This document shows, piece by piece, positions 1 through 8,098 of a DNA stretch of 64,000 nucleotides. The position numbers and the translations under genes are program-made. This DNA comes from RYN-230 sp963813975 (GTDB lineage Bacteria > Actinomycetota > Actinomycetes > Streptosporangiales > Streptosporangiaceae). The stretch is taken from positions 248,001-312,000 of the forward strand of contig CAWFAP010000005.1 in the NCBI GenBank assembly GCA_963813975.1, given 5' to 3'. Under the pieces are notes generated by a model that was not told the origin of the DNA, did no database searches, and was given only the letters and a program-made list of their open reading frames with translations. How positions within the stretch are numbered: the first letter of the stretch is position 1; each line of letters opens with the position of its first letter.

Positions 1-83
1 TCGGCGATGTCCACCAGGCGGGACGCGCGGCGCCGGGCCGACCGCGGCCCGGGCGGCTTCGGCTCCTCGGGCTGGCCGGTCAT
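1..83 (-). CDS. 5' end of a gene cut by the window edge, possibly a LacI-type regulator
   Basis: An ATG at 83 opens a leftward frame that runs off the window. The 27 visible residues are Pro/Arg-rich and end in RASRLVDIA. A basic arm followed by VDIA resembles the first helix of LacI-family DNA-binding domains, but too little is present to be sure. It starts 23 bases after the stop of the M55 peptidase gene, on the same strand, so it could belong to the same transcript. Confidence 0.4.
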   Translation of the reverse strand, partial: MTGQPEEPKPPGPRSARRRASRLVDIA

Positions 84-106
84 CGAGCTGGCCCCTGGCT
101 GGTCAG

Positions 107-931
107 TCACACGGTCTCGGCGATGCCGCGGGTCAGCAGGATCGCCGCGCAAAAGGAGCGGTACGTGGCCAGCGGGTCGTCCCCCGCGCAGCGCAATTCC
201 CGCGGCCCGGTGCGCTCCACCCCGCGGACCCAGCTGGCCGCCTCGGCGATGTCCGTGGTCCGGACCGAGAGCTCCAGCACCGCCTGGCCCAGCGGGGGCG
301 GCTGCGCACCGCCGGCGCCCGCCACCGCCCGCTGCGCGGTCTCCCGGATCAGCGCGCACGCCCGGTCCGGGTGCAGGCTGTGTGCGGCCAGCCGGCTGAC
401 CGGCTCCTTGACCACAGCCGCGTGCACGCCGGGGATGAGGGCCGCGGTTTCCCCGCACGCGCACGTATCCCCGGTCACGAGCACGACTGGCACGCCGTAG
501 TGCGCCGCCACCAGGGCGTTGATGCCCGCTTCGCCGGTCACCACCCCGTCGAGCCGGGCCTCTACGACCGCCCGGGGGTTATAGGAGTGCGACAGCCCGG
601 CCGGGGCCCCGACCGAACCGTGATAGGACACGAACAGCACCGCGTCGAAGCTGCCGTCGAGTCCCTGCATCATGTAGAGCGGCTTGTGGCTGCCGGAGAT
701 GTAGGACGCCTGGCCGGCCAGCGCGTCGGGCGGCAGGTTGCGCATGGTCGAGTGCGAGTCGTTGACCACGATCTCGGTGGCCCCGCCGGCCAGCGCCCCC
801 GCGATGGCCGCGTTCACCTCGGCGAGCAGCAGCCGGCGGCCCGCGGCCGCTTCCGGGCCGTCGCCGACGCACTGGGCCCAGTCGACCACCCCGGCCGTGC
901 CCTCCATGTCGCTGGACAGGAAAACCTTCAC
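107..931 (-). CDS. M55 family D-aminopeptidase (DppA-like)
   Basis: The product is a 274-residue zinc D-aminopeptidase of the M55 family, which releases N-terminal D-amino acids from peptides, probably during cell-wall peptide recycling. The N-terminus KVFLSSDMEGTAG carries the metal-binding Asp and Glu. VVNDSHSTMRNL, SYHGS and the VTGDTCACGE loop match the family. A longer reading is open to 1048, but the GTG at 931 is preferred because it overlaps the upstream stop as GTGA (928-931), a translational-coupling arrangement. It follows the asparaginase-like fragment, so the pair may handle D-amino or isoaspartyl peptides. Confidence 0.85.
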   Translation of the reverse strand: MKVFLSSDMEGTAGVVDWAQCVGDGPEAAAGRRLLLAEVNAAIAGALAGGATEIVVNDSHSTMRNLPPDALAGQASYISGSHKPLYMMQGLDGSFDAVLFVSYHGSVGAPAGLSHSYNPRAVVEARLDGVVTGEAGINALVAAHYGVPVVLVTGDTCACGETAALIPGVHAAVVKEPVSRLAAHSLHPDRACALIRETAQRAVAGAGGAQPPPLGQAVLELSVRTTDIAEAASWVRGVERTGPRELRCAGDDPLATYRSFCAAILLTRGIAETV

Positions 932-1413
932 GACCGCCTCCGCTCGACCACCCGGTAGTCCTCGTCTTGCGCGGACATGACCGCATAGGTTGCGCCCGCG
1001 TTGGTGGACGCGCCGCCGTGACGGCCGTCCGGGGTCAGGCACAGGCACTGCAGCGGGGTGCGGAACTCGTCCGGCAGGTCCGCGGTCTCCGCCAGCGCCG
1101 CGGCGCAGGCCCGGGCCGGGTCGTCCCCCGCCGTCAGCCGGAGCAGCACCGACCGGGCCGTCCCGCCCCGGATGGCCAGCTCGCCACGGCCGGTGCAGGC
1201 CGCCGCGCCGACCCGGTTGTCACAGTAGTTCCCCGCGCCAATCAGCGCGGAGTCGCTGACCCGGCCCGGGTACTTCCACGGGTAGCCGCTCGTGCTCACC
1301 CCGGCCGCGAGGTTCCCGGCGGCATCGAGGGCCAGCACGTTGACCGTGCCCCACGAGCCCGCGGGCGGAGGCATCATCGCGATCCGCTCCAGCACCTTGC
1401 GACGGTAGCTCAC
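928..1413 (-). pseudogene. Truncated Ntn-type asparaginase / isoaspartyl peptidase (T2 family), beta-subunit half
   Basis: About 160 residues match the beta half of the asparaginase_2 / glycosylasparaginase family: SWGTVNVLALD with the would-be catalytic Thr, then STSGYPWKYPGRVSDS, the IGAGNYCDN metal loop and GAAACTGRGE. Family members carry a further alpha half of roughly 150-170 residues before the Thr. Only about 130 bases of related sequence remain upstream (to about 1545), split between frames: VTNMGTPGAAAVMD in one and EDPAPVERAHGAEQLALGH in another. The gene therefore looks N-terminally deleted and frameshifted. It is coupled by GTGA overlap to the M55 gene. Confidence 0.7.
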
Positions 1414-1669
1414 CTCGCCCGGCGGTGGCCGAGGGCCAGCTGCTCGGCACCGTGAGCACGCTCGACGGGGGCCGGGTCCTCCAGTCCATCACCGCGGCTG
1501 CGCCGGGCGTGCCCATGTTCGTGACCAGCTCACCGCGGTGGCCGCGGATGGGCTGCTGCTGGGACTGGGAGCCGAGTAGCCGCCCTTCCGGGAGGGTTCC
1601 GGGCGGCGGCCCGGCCCGATGGCCCGGGTCCGCCCTGACGCCCGGCTCCGTCCCACCCGGCCCGCACCC

Positions 1670-2071
1670 CTAACCCAGCGGCGCGCCGACCCGCTCGCGC
1701 ACTTCCTGCACCGCCCACTGGTTACCGTCCGGGTCGGCGAAAAACATGAACTTCCCGCCGTCGCGGGGGTCGAGCTGCTGCACGTCCGAGACCTCGACAC
1801 CCCGCCCGGCCAGCTCGGCGCGGGCCGCGTCGATGTCCGCGACGATCAGCTGGAGATGCGCCCCGGCGTCGTTAGCGGCGTCCGCGCTGACCACCACGGG
1901 CCCGATCACGACCGAGCAGGCCGACCCGGGCGGCGTCATATGCACCACCCGCATGGCCGGGGTGGGCTGAGTGTCCGCGTCGAGATGGAACCCGAGCTTC
2001 TCCAGGTAGAAGTCCTTCGCCCGGTCGATGTCGGTGACCGGTACCACGACCACTTCGAGCTTCCAGTCCAT
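1670..2071 (-). CDS. VOC (glyoxalase/bleomycin-resistance fold) protein
   Basis: A 133-residue VOC-superfamily protein, a fold found in metal-dependent lyases, dioxygenases and drug-binding proteins. The first beta-alpha-beta unit is DWKLEVVVVPVTDIDRAKDF followed by YLEKLGF. The second half holds ELAGRGVEVSDVQ and FFADPDGNQWAVQE, where the usual C-terminal metal Glu sits. The ATG at 2071 is chosen because GGAAGGA lies nine bases upstream; the ATG at 2080 abuts the same site too closely. Substrate unknown. Genes on both sides run the same way but with gaps over 130 bases. Confidence 0.85.
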   Translation of the reverse strand: MDWKLEVVVVPVTDIDRAKDFYLEKLGFHLDADTQPTPAMRVVHMTPPGSACSVVIGPVVVSADAANDAGAHLQLIVADIDAARAELAGRGVEVSDVQQLDPRDGGKFMFFADPDGNQWAVQEVRERVGAPLG

Positions 2072-2206
2072 GATGTCCATTCCTTCCGGCTGGGCCGCCT
2101 GGGCAGCGCTTTTGGTCCTAGGACGGAGCTGCCGCACCAGTCTCGACATCCGTGACCAGAAATCTTGTGACCTCGGCCGCCGGGTCCGCTGGTCACCTCC
2201 AGCGTG

Positions 2207-2608
2207 TCATCGCGTGATCCCGGGTACTCCCGTGGTGCTGTGCACGTGTGCCGGGATGTCGCCGTCGTGCCGGTCCCCGGTCGTGGATGTCCCGGTGGGC
2301 TCGAACATGAGGATGGCGCCCCCGGGTGAGGAGGGCTTGTGCTCGGTGCCCCGGGGCACTACGAACATGTCCCCGGCCCGCAGCTCGACGACCCGCTCGC
2401 CGCCCTCGGCGTCGCGCAGCGAGACGCTGAACTGGCCGCTGAGGACGAGGAAGAACTCATCGGTGTGGTCGTGGGTGTGCCAGACGTGCTCACCCTGGGT
2501 GTGCGCGATCCGGACGTCGTAGTCGTTGACCCGGCCGATGATGCGCGGGCTGTAGATCTCGTCGAACTGGGCGAGGGCGGCGTCGATGTTCACGGGCCTG
2601 GTTTCCAT
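2207..2608 (-). CDS. Small cupin-domain protein
   Basis: A 133-residue single-cupin protein. Motif 1 is visible as HVWHTHDHTDEFFLVLSGQ, giving the His-x-His and Glu metal ligands. Motif 2 is AGDMFVVPRGTEHKP, giving the last His. The open frame extends upstream to 2728, but the ATG at 2608 (METRPVNID) begins the conserved part. Members of this size are often cytosolic and of unknown activity. A divergent kinase gene begins 164 bases away. Confidence 0.8.
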   Translation of the reverse strand: METRPVNIDAALAQFDEIYSPRIIGRVNDYDVRIAHTQGEHVWHTHDHTDEFFLVLSGQFSVSLRDAEGGERVVELRAGDMFVVPRGTEHKPSSPGGAILMFEPTGTSTTGDRHDGDIPAHVHSTTGVPGITR

Positions 2609-2772
2609 GACGGCCACGATTCCGCGCCGGGCGGGCTCCGGCAAGCCCGGATGGCCCGGGCCGGTGCCCCCCGTGAAGGTCGCGCCCGGTCTGACATCCC
2701 CCCGGGTAGGTCCAGGCCCACCTCGCAAACTAGGTGCGCCCCCATAGCGGCGGCCGCCGGCCCAGGATCACC

Positions 2773-4518
2773 ATGGGTGACATGTGGATCCTCTTCATCG
2801 TCCTGTCGCGGGTCATCCTCCGGTTGCTGCGCCACCTGGGCCGGGGCGTCCTGCTCGTGCCGGTCGCCGCGATGGGCATGGCGCTGTTCGGGGTGCGCCC
2901 GTGGACCGTCGCGGCGATCGTCCTGGCCGTGATCGTGACGATCTGGCGGCCTGGCCTGGCGGCGGTGCTGCTGCCGGTCACCATGGTGGTCGCGGGCATC
3001 AGCGGTCTCGTGATGGCGGCCGCCGCGCCGACCAGTACCTCGTGGGTGGTGTACGCGCTCGGCGCGCTGAGAAAGCGCCTGGCCAACGGGCCGCCCAGCC
3101 CGAAGGCCTTCGCCGGGGGCTCCACCAGGATCGTGAAGCGGGCCGTCGCGGACGGCCACCAGGTGGTCGCGAACCGGTTTGGCCTGGTGCCCGGCCATCG
3201 CATCACGGTCAAGGGTCCCGGGATCCTGCAGCCCGGCGGGGTGCCGCCCAGGTTCTTTGTCCAGATGAGGGGCGCCCCGGGGTGGGTGATGGCCGGCCGC
3301 GGCGGGATGCCGGCCGTGCACGCCCAGCAGGCCGGCGGGGGTCTGTGGCCCGGCGGCCTGCTGGTCCCGCTGGCCTTGCTGCTCCTCACCCTCGGCCTGT
3401 GGCTCGCCCCGCGCAGCGCGGCCACGCTCCGGACCCACTCCGCGGGGCTGCTGTCCTACCTGCGGCAGCGAATGCTGGAGAATCGCTGGGGCATTCTCCT
3501 GATCCCGGTCGCGCTGCTCGGCCTGACCGTGTTCGGCGTGCAGCTCTGGACGGTCGCGGTAGTCCTGGTCTGCGTGGTGACCGCGGTGCGGTGGCCGGCC
3601 ATCGCGGCAGATCTTGTTCCGGTCGTGCTGACCGTGTTCGCGGTCCGGGGCTTCATGATCGCGGCGAACTGGCCGTCGCTGCCCATGGTGGAACGGCCCG
3701 GCGTGCTCTACGGCGTCATCCTCGTCACAACCCGCCAGACGGCCATGCTGGCCGGGGCCGAGGCCAGCGCGTTCCTCGTGATGGGCGCGTGGCTGGTGCC
3801 GCGGACCATCGGCGCGCACGCCCGCACGATGCTGGTTCCCGGACGGGACCTGGAACTGGAGGGGCGCGTGCAGCGGCTGACCGAGACCCGGGACCTGGCC
3901 GTGGACGCGGCCGCCACCGAAGTGCGCCGGATCGAGCGGGACCTGCACGACGGCGCCCAGGCCCGCCTGGTCGCGCTGGGCATGAACCTGCGCGCGGTGG
4001 AGCGGATGCTGCCGGACCGCCCGGAAGCCGCGCTGGCCCTGGTCGCCGAGGCCCGTGAGACCTCGCTGCGGGCCCTGAACGACCTGCGCGACCTGGTTCG
4101 CGGTATCTGCCCGCCGGTCCTCGCCGACCGCGGCCTCGGCCACGCGGTGCGGGCCCTGGCCCTGGACACCCCGTTCCCGGTCAACCTGGACATCGACCTG
4201 CCCGGGCGGCTGTCCGCGCCGGTCGAGACCGCCTGCTACTTCGCCGTGGCGGAGGCCCTGGCTAACGCGGTGCGGCACTCCGGGGCGCGCCGGGTGCATA
4301 TCCGTATCCAGCACACGGCTGGCCTGCTGCGGGTGCAGGTGGCCGACGACGGCGCGGGCGGGGCGGACCCGGCCCGGGGCACCGGGCTGCGCGGCGTGGA
4401 GCAGCGGCTGGCCGCCTTCGATGGCATCCTGGCGGTGAGCAGTCCGCCCGGAGGGCCGACCATGATCGCCATGGAGGTGCCGTGCGCGTTGTCGTCGCCG
4501 AAGACCTGTTCCTGCTGA
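2773..4518 (+). CDS. NarL-system membrane sensor histidine kinase with an internally duplicated TM module
   Basis: A 581-residue kinase of the HisKA_3 / HPK7 type. The phosphoacceptor is H392 in ERDLHDGAQARL. The C-terminus has an N-box (EALANAVRHS) and a G-box (DDGAGG, GTGLRGVEQRL). Two membrane modules of about 62 residues, at 22-83 and 236-298, resemble each other (LLVPVAAMG..LFGVRPWTVA against LLIPVALLG..VFGVQLWTVA), which suggests an internal duplication. A loop of about 110 residues and another membrane segment (about 195-212) separate them. The ATG at 2773 follows AGGA. The 3' end overlaps the response regulator by 37 bases, so the two are coupled. Signal unknown. Confidence 0.85.
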   Translation: MGDMWILFIVLSRVILRLLRHLGRGVLLVPVAAMGMALFGVRPWTVAAIVLAVIVTIWRPGLAAVLLPVTMVVAGISGLVMAAAAPTSTSWVVYALGALRKRLANGPPSPKAFAGGSTRIVKRAVADGHQVVANRFGLVPGHRITVKGPGILQPGGVPPRFFVQMRGAPGWVMAGRGGMPAVHAQQAGGGLWPGGLLVPLALLLLTLGLWLAPRSAATLRTHSAGLLSYLRQRMLENRWGILLIPVALLGLTVFGVQLWTVAVVLVCVVTAVRWPAIAADLVPVVLTVFAVRGFMIAANWPSLPMVERPGVLYGVILVTTRQTAMLAGAEASAFLVMGAWLVPRTIGAHARTMLVPGRDLELEGRVQRLTETRDLAVDAAATEVRRIERDLHDGAQARLVALGMNLRAVERMLPDRPEAALALVAEARETSLRALNDLRDLVRGICPPVLADRGLGHAVRALALDTPFPVNLDIDLPGRLSAPVETACYFAVAEALANAVRHSGARRVHIRIQHTAGLLRVQVADDGAGGADPARGTGLRGVEQRLAAFDGILAVSSPPGGPTMIAMEVPCALSSPKTCSC

Positions 4519-5126
4519 GGGACGGGCTGACCCGGCTGCTGGCTGCGCACGGCTTCGAGATCGCCGCGTCGGTGGACAGCGCGCCCAGCCTGCTGTGCGC
4601 GCTGCTGGAACACCGGCCGGACGTGGCGGTGGTGGACGTCCGGCTGCCGCCCTCGTTCGCTGACGACGGGCTGCAGGCGGCGCTGGCCGCCCGGCAGCAG
4701 GTGCCGGGCCTGCCGGTGCTGCTGCTGTCGCAGTACGTCGAGCAGCTGTATGCCCGCGAGCTGCTCGCCGACCAGTCCGGGGCGGTGGGCTACCTGCTCA
4801 AGGACCGGGTGTTCAACGACGACCAGTTCGTGGACGCCATCCGGACCGTGGCTGCGGGTGGCACGGTCATGGATCCGGATGTGGTGACCAAGCTGCTGGG
4901 GCGCCGCTCCCGCGACGAGCCGATCACCCGGCTGTCCGGGCGGGAACGCGAGGTCCTGGGCCTGATGGCCGAGGGCCGGTCGAACGTGGCGATCGCGCAG
5001 CGGCTTTTCGTGACCGAGAAGGCCGTCAGCAAGCACACGACGAGCATCTTCACCAAGCTCGGCCTGGCCGCGTCTGAAGATGACAACCGGCGGGTGCTGG
5101 CCGTCCTGGCCTACCTGAACGCCTGA
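4482..5126 (+). CDS. NarL/FixJ-family response regulator
   Basis: A 214-residue two-domain regulator partnered with the overlapping kinase. The receiver has acidic E7/D8, phosphoacceptor D52 (VAVVDVRLP) and the Lys of YLLKD. The LuxR-type helix-turn-helix starts at about 148: LSGREREVLGLMAEGRSN, then AIAQRLFVTEKAVSKHTTSI. The GTG start at 4482 is preceded by GGAGG five bases upstream, inside the kinase gene. It ends three bases from the larC stop, facing it. Confidence 0.92.
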   Translation: MRVVVAEDLFLLRDGLTRLLAAHGFEIAASVDSAPSLLCALLEHRPDVAVVDVRLPPSFADDGLQAALAARQQVPGLPVLLLSQYVEQLYARELLADQSGAVGYLLKDRVFNDDQFVDAIRTVAAGGTVMDPDVVTKLLGRRSRDEPITRLSGREREVLGLMAEGRSNVAIAQRLFVTEKAVSKHTTSIFTKLGLAASEDDNRRVLAVLAYLNA

Positions 5127-5129
5127 GCC

Positions 5130-6311
5130 TCACCGGGGATCCTGTGCGGCCAGCTGGCTGAGGGCCTGCGCGGCCACGGCGGCGCGGGGCAGGCCGGTGG
5201 CGAGGGCCGCGGCGGCCACGTCGTCGTGCTCGGGCTTAGCCCGGTGCGGGCCGATCTTGACCCGGATCCGGTGCCCCTGCACGGTCACCTCGGTTTCCCG
5301 CCGGGGCAGCGCCTGGCGCTGGACGGGGTGGCGCCGCGCGCCCAGGCTGCCCGTCTCGGCGAGCAGCCGCGCCTGGACCGGGCCGTCGTGGCCGACCCGG
5401 CACAGCGCGGTGATGACGTGCGCTGGCCGGCCCTTCTTGCCGGTCACCGGGGTGATCCAGGCGTCCAGCGCGCCCGCGCCGAGCAGCAGCCCGGGCAGGT
5501 CGCCGAGGAGTTCGCCGGTCACGTCGTCCACCGTAGTCTCGACCATGATCAGAGTCTCGGTATCTCCCGGGGGCTCCGGGTTCTCGAGGGGCTCGCCGAG
5601 CAGGGCGGGCAGGACGTTGGGCCGTCCCGGCACGTCCCGGCCCCCCGCCCCGTAGCCGCTGCCGGTCACCCGCATCGGGGGCATGGGCCCGTACCGGCAG
5701 CCGGCGGCGCGCAGCAGCGCCGCGCCCGTCGGCGTGACCGTCTCCCCGGCCGCGGCCCCGGCCACCCCGCCGATCACGGTGACCTGGGCGCCCTCCAGCA
5801 ACGCCACCGTGGCCGGGGCCGGGGCGGGAAACTGCCCGTGCCTCATCTCGATCACGCCCGCGCCCAGCGCGAGCGGGGCCGACCAGATCGTGCTGATCCG
5901 GAGCGCGTCCAGCGCGGCAGCGACCCCGACCGTGTCCACGATCGTGTCCACCCCGCCCAGTTCGTGCAGGTGCACGTCGCCCGGGGGCACGCCGTGGATC
6001 TTCCCTTCGGCCTCGGCCAGGGCGGTGATCGCCGCGACAGCCAGGTCCCCGGTGGCCGTGGGTACCGCGGCCCGGGCCAGCGTGACCAGGTCCGCGGCGC
6101 GGCGCACGGGCACCTGGTCGCCGACCTGGACCCGGGCCTGGCAGGCGGCCAGGCCCGCCCGGTGCACCGGGATGGCCGTGAGTTCCCAGCCGGTGATCCC
6201 GGTGCTGGCCACCGCCGCCCGGACCGCGTCGAGCGGCGCACCCAGGTCCAGCAGCGCCCCCAGCAGCATGTCGCCGGAGATTCCCGAGAACGGGTTCAGC
6301 CACAGGATCAC
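5130..6311 (-). CDS. larC: LarC, nickel insertase of nickel-pincer nucleotide (NPN) synthesis
   Basis: A 393-residue LarC homologue. LarC performs the CTP-dependent last step that inserts nickel into the pyridinium-bisthiocarboxylate precursor. The signature NPFSGISGDMLLGALLDLG lies at the N-terminus. GVDTIVDTVG and VETTVDDVTGE mark the LarC1 and LarC2 parts; here both are in one frame, whereas in Lactobacillus they need a programmed frameshift. Its GTG start overlaps the larB stop as GTGA. Last gene of the leftward lar operon. Confidence 0.93.
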   Translation of the reverse strand: MILWLNPFSGISGDMLLGALLDLGAPLDAVRAAVASTGITGWELTAIPVHRAGLAACQARVQVGDQVPVRRAADLVTLARAAVPTATGDLAVAAITALAEAEGKIHGVPPGDVHLHELGGVDTIVDTVGVAAALDALRISTIWSAPLALGAGVIEMRHGQFPAPAPATVALLEGAQVTVIGGVAGAAAGETVTPTGAALLRAAGCRYGPMPPMRVTGSGYGAGGRDVPGRPNVLPALLGEPLENPEPPGDTETLIMVETTVDDVTGELLGDLPGLLLGAGALDAWITPVTGKKGRPAHVITALCRVGHDGPVQARLLAETGSLGARRHPVQRQALPRRETEVTVQGHRIRVKIGPHRAKPEHDDVAAAALATGLPRAAVAAQALSQLAAQDPR

Positions 6312-7198
6312 GGCCCGCTCACCCGGCCCGGTGGCCCAGGCTCTGGCGGTGCCGGACGCTGACGGCGGAGCGAGAAAACCAGCCGGTGCGCGGCCATGGC
6401 GGCGCCGAACCCGGAGTCGATGTTGACCACGCAGACGCCGGCCGCGCAGGAGGACATCATGGCCAGCAGCGCGGTGATGCCGTCCAGCGCCGCGCCGTAC
6501 CCGGTGGACGTGGGCACGGCCACCACCGGGACCCCGACCAGGCCCGCTACCGCGCTGGCCAGTGCGCCTTCCATGCCGGCAATCACGATGACCACGTCGG
6601 CCGCGCCGATGTCACCAGCCACGGCGAGCAGCCGGTGCAGCCCGGCCACTCCCACGTCGCGGTACTGCGCCACCTCCAGGCCGGTGGCGCGGGCCACCGC
6701 CGCCGCCTCGTCGGCCACCGGCCCGTCCGCCGTGCCCGCCGTGACCACTGCCACCCGGCCCCCGCCCGCTGGGGCCGGCCGCCAGCACAGCAGGCGGGCC
6801 GGGGCGTTGTAGTCACCCGGCCCGTGCTCACCGTCCGCCGCCACGTCCGCCACCGCCGCCTCATCCGACGCAGCAATGTCCTCCGCGGTCATATCCTCCG
6901 CGGTCATGTCTGCCGCGGCCACGTCCGCGATCACCTGGCCAGCGGCCGCGGGTTCCAGCCGGGTCACCAGCACCGGGCCGGACGTGCGGGCCAGCAGCGC
7001 GCCGGCGATGGCCGCGATCTCGCCGGGCTGCTTCCCCGGGGCGTAGATCACCTCCGGCAGGCCCTGCCGCCGCGTCCGGTCCAGGTCGACGGTGGCGAAG
7101 CCGAGCGGGAGCGCCGCGTCCGGGAAGACCAGGTCCGGCGAGCCCCGCCCGGGCCCGCCCTTATCCGGCTGGGCCCCATCGAGCTGGCCGCTGCCCAC
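6308..7198 (-). CDS. larB: LarB, nicotinate-adenine-dinucleotide carboxylase/hydrolase
   Basis: A LarB protein of 296 residues with a C-terminal AIR-carboxylase (PurE-like) domain. LarB carboxylates nicotinic acid adenine dinucleotide and splits off AMP, the first step of NPN synthesis. Visible are VVTAGTADGPVADEAA, VIAGMEGALASAVAGL and VPTSTGYGA. Residues of about 115-140 form an Ala/Asp/Glu-rich linker with a repeated DMTAED unit, unlike shorter LarB proteins. The GTG start at 7198 directly abuts the larE stop (7199-7201), so the genes are coupled. Confidence 0.93.
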   Translation of the reverse strand: MGSGQLDGAQPDKGGPGRGSPDLVFPDAALPLGFATVDLDRTRRQGLPEVIYAPGKQPGEIAAIAGALLARTSGPVLVTRLEPAAAGQVIADVAAADMTAEDMTAEDIAASDEAAVADVAADGEHGPGDYNAPARLLCWRPAPAGGGRVAVVTAGTADGPVADEAAAVARATGLEVAQYRDVGVAGLHRLLAVAGDIGAADVVIVIAGMEGALASAVAGLVGVPVVAVPTSTGYGAALDGITALLAMMSSCAAGVCVVNIDSGFGAAMAAHRLVFSLRRQRPAPPEPGPPGRVSGP

Positions 7199-8089
7199 CT
7201 AGCCCGCCCGGTGCGCCACGGGCAGCGGCAGCAGCGCATTCATGCTGCCGCTGCGCAGCCCGGCCAGGTCGGCGGCGGCGAACACGAAGCCGGCCGCGTG
7301 CACCAGCCCGCTGATCTCCTCGCGGCGATCAAGCAACCGCCCGAGGTCCTCCGGTGGCACCTCGATCCGGGCCACGCTGCCCGCCGCGTGCGCCCGGACC
7401 CGGCAGACCGGGAAGCCCGCCCGGTGCAGGGCGTCCTCGGCCCGCTCGATCCGGCCGAGCAGTTCCGGGCTGACCGGATCGCCATAGGCGATCCGGGAAG
7501 ACAGGCAGGCGGCGGCGGGCTTGCCCGCGGTGGCCAGGCCCAGCTCCCGGCTCACCGCCCGGACCGCCGCCTTGGACAGCCCCGCGTCAACCAGCGGGAA
7601 TACCGCCCCCCGCGCACGAGCGGCCCCCTGACCGGGCCGGTGGTCGGACAGGTCATCGAGGTTGGTGCCGAGCGCGACCCGCGCGCCCATCGCCGCCGCC
7701 ACCGGCGCCACCGCGTCGAACAGTGCGCTCTTGCAGTGGAAGCAGCGGTCCGCGCCGTTGCGGCGGTACTCGGGCCGGTCCAGCTCGTCGGTGCACACCT
7801 CGACGTGGGGGAGGCCCTGGGACCGGGCGAAGTCCCGTGCGGCGGCCCGCTCGGCAGCGGGCAGGCTGGCCGATACGGCCGTGACCGCGAGCGCCCGCGA
7901 CCCAAGCACCTGGTGCGCCACCACGGCCAGCAGCGCCGAGTCGGACCCGCCCGAGAACGCGGTGATCAGCCGGTCCTCCCGGGCCAAGCGGTCCTCAAGC
8001 CGCAGCACCAGGCCGGCGATCGGGAACTCGGTCACGCTCTGCTCCTCGGTCACGCTCTGCATCCCGGTCACGCTCTGCACGTCGGTCAC
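7199..8089 (-). CDS. larE: LarE, pyridinium-dithio-carboxylate synthase, likely [4Fe-4S] type
   Basis: A 296-residue ATP-pyrophosphatase-type sulfur transferase that converts the two carboxylates of the LarB product to thiocarboxylates. The PP-loop SGGSDS is at 46-51. Three cysteines stand out: C116 and C119 in RCFHCK, and C195 in AAACLSSR, at the place of the sacrificial Cys176 of Lactobacillus LarE. This three-Cys set is the pattern known for cluster-binding LarE (Thermotoga type), which passes on sulfide rather than consuming its own Cys. The GTG at 8089 overlaps the larA stop as GTGA. The first 22 residues are a four-fold SVT repeat. Confidence 0.93.
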   Translation of the reverse strand: MTDVQSVTGMQSVTEEQSVTEFPIAGLVLRLEDRLAREDRLITAFSGGSDSALLAVVAHQVLGSRALAVTAVSASLPAAERAAARDFARSQGLPHVEVCTDELDRPEYRRNGADRCFHCKSALFDAVAPVAAAMGARVALGTNLDDLSDHRPGQGAARARGAVFPLVDAGLSKAAVRAVSRELGLATAGKPAAACLSSRIAYGDPVSPELLGRIERAEDALHRAGFPVCRVRAHAAGSVARIEVPPEDLGRLLDRREEISGLVHAAGFVFAAADLAGLRSGSMNALLPLPVAHRAG

Positions 8090-8098
8090 ACTGCGCTC
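8027..8098. repeat. Four tandem 18-bp units across the larA/larE junction
   Basis: Four adjoining 18-base units share the core CGGTCAC; three of them continue GCTCTG and the fourth (8081-8098) is more diverged. They encode the repeated SVT segments at the LarE N-terminus, just before the conserved PP-loop domain. The unit length is a multiple of three, so copy changes keep the frame. Confidence 0.85.

Noticed and set aside
2590..4314. Long open frame (574 codons) on the minus strand opposite the sensor kinase
   Set aside because: Gln/His/Arg-rich product with no family signs, lying wholly antisense to a clear kinase gene; an effect of high GC codon bias.
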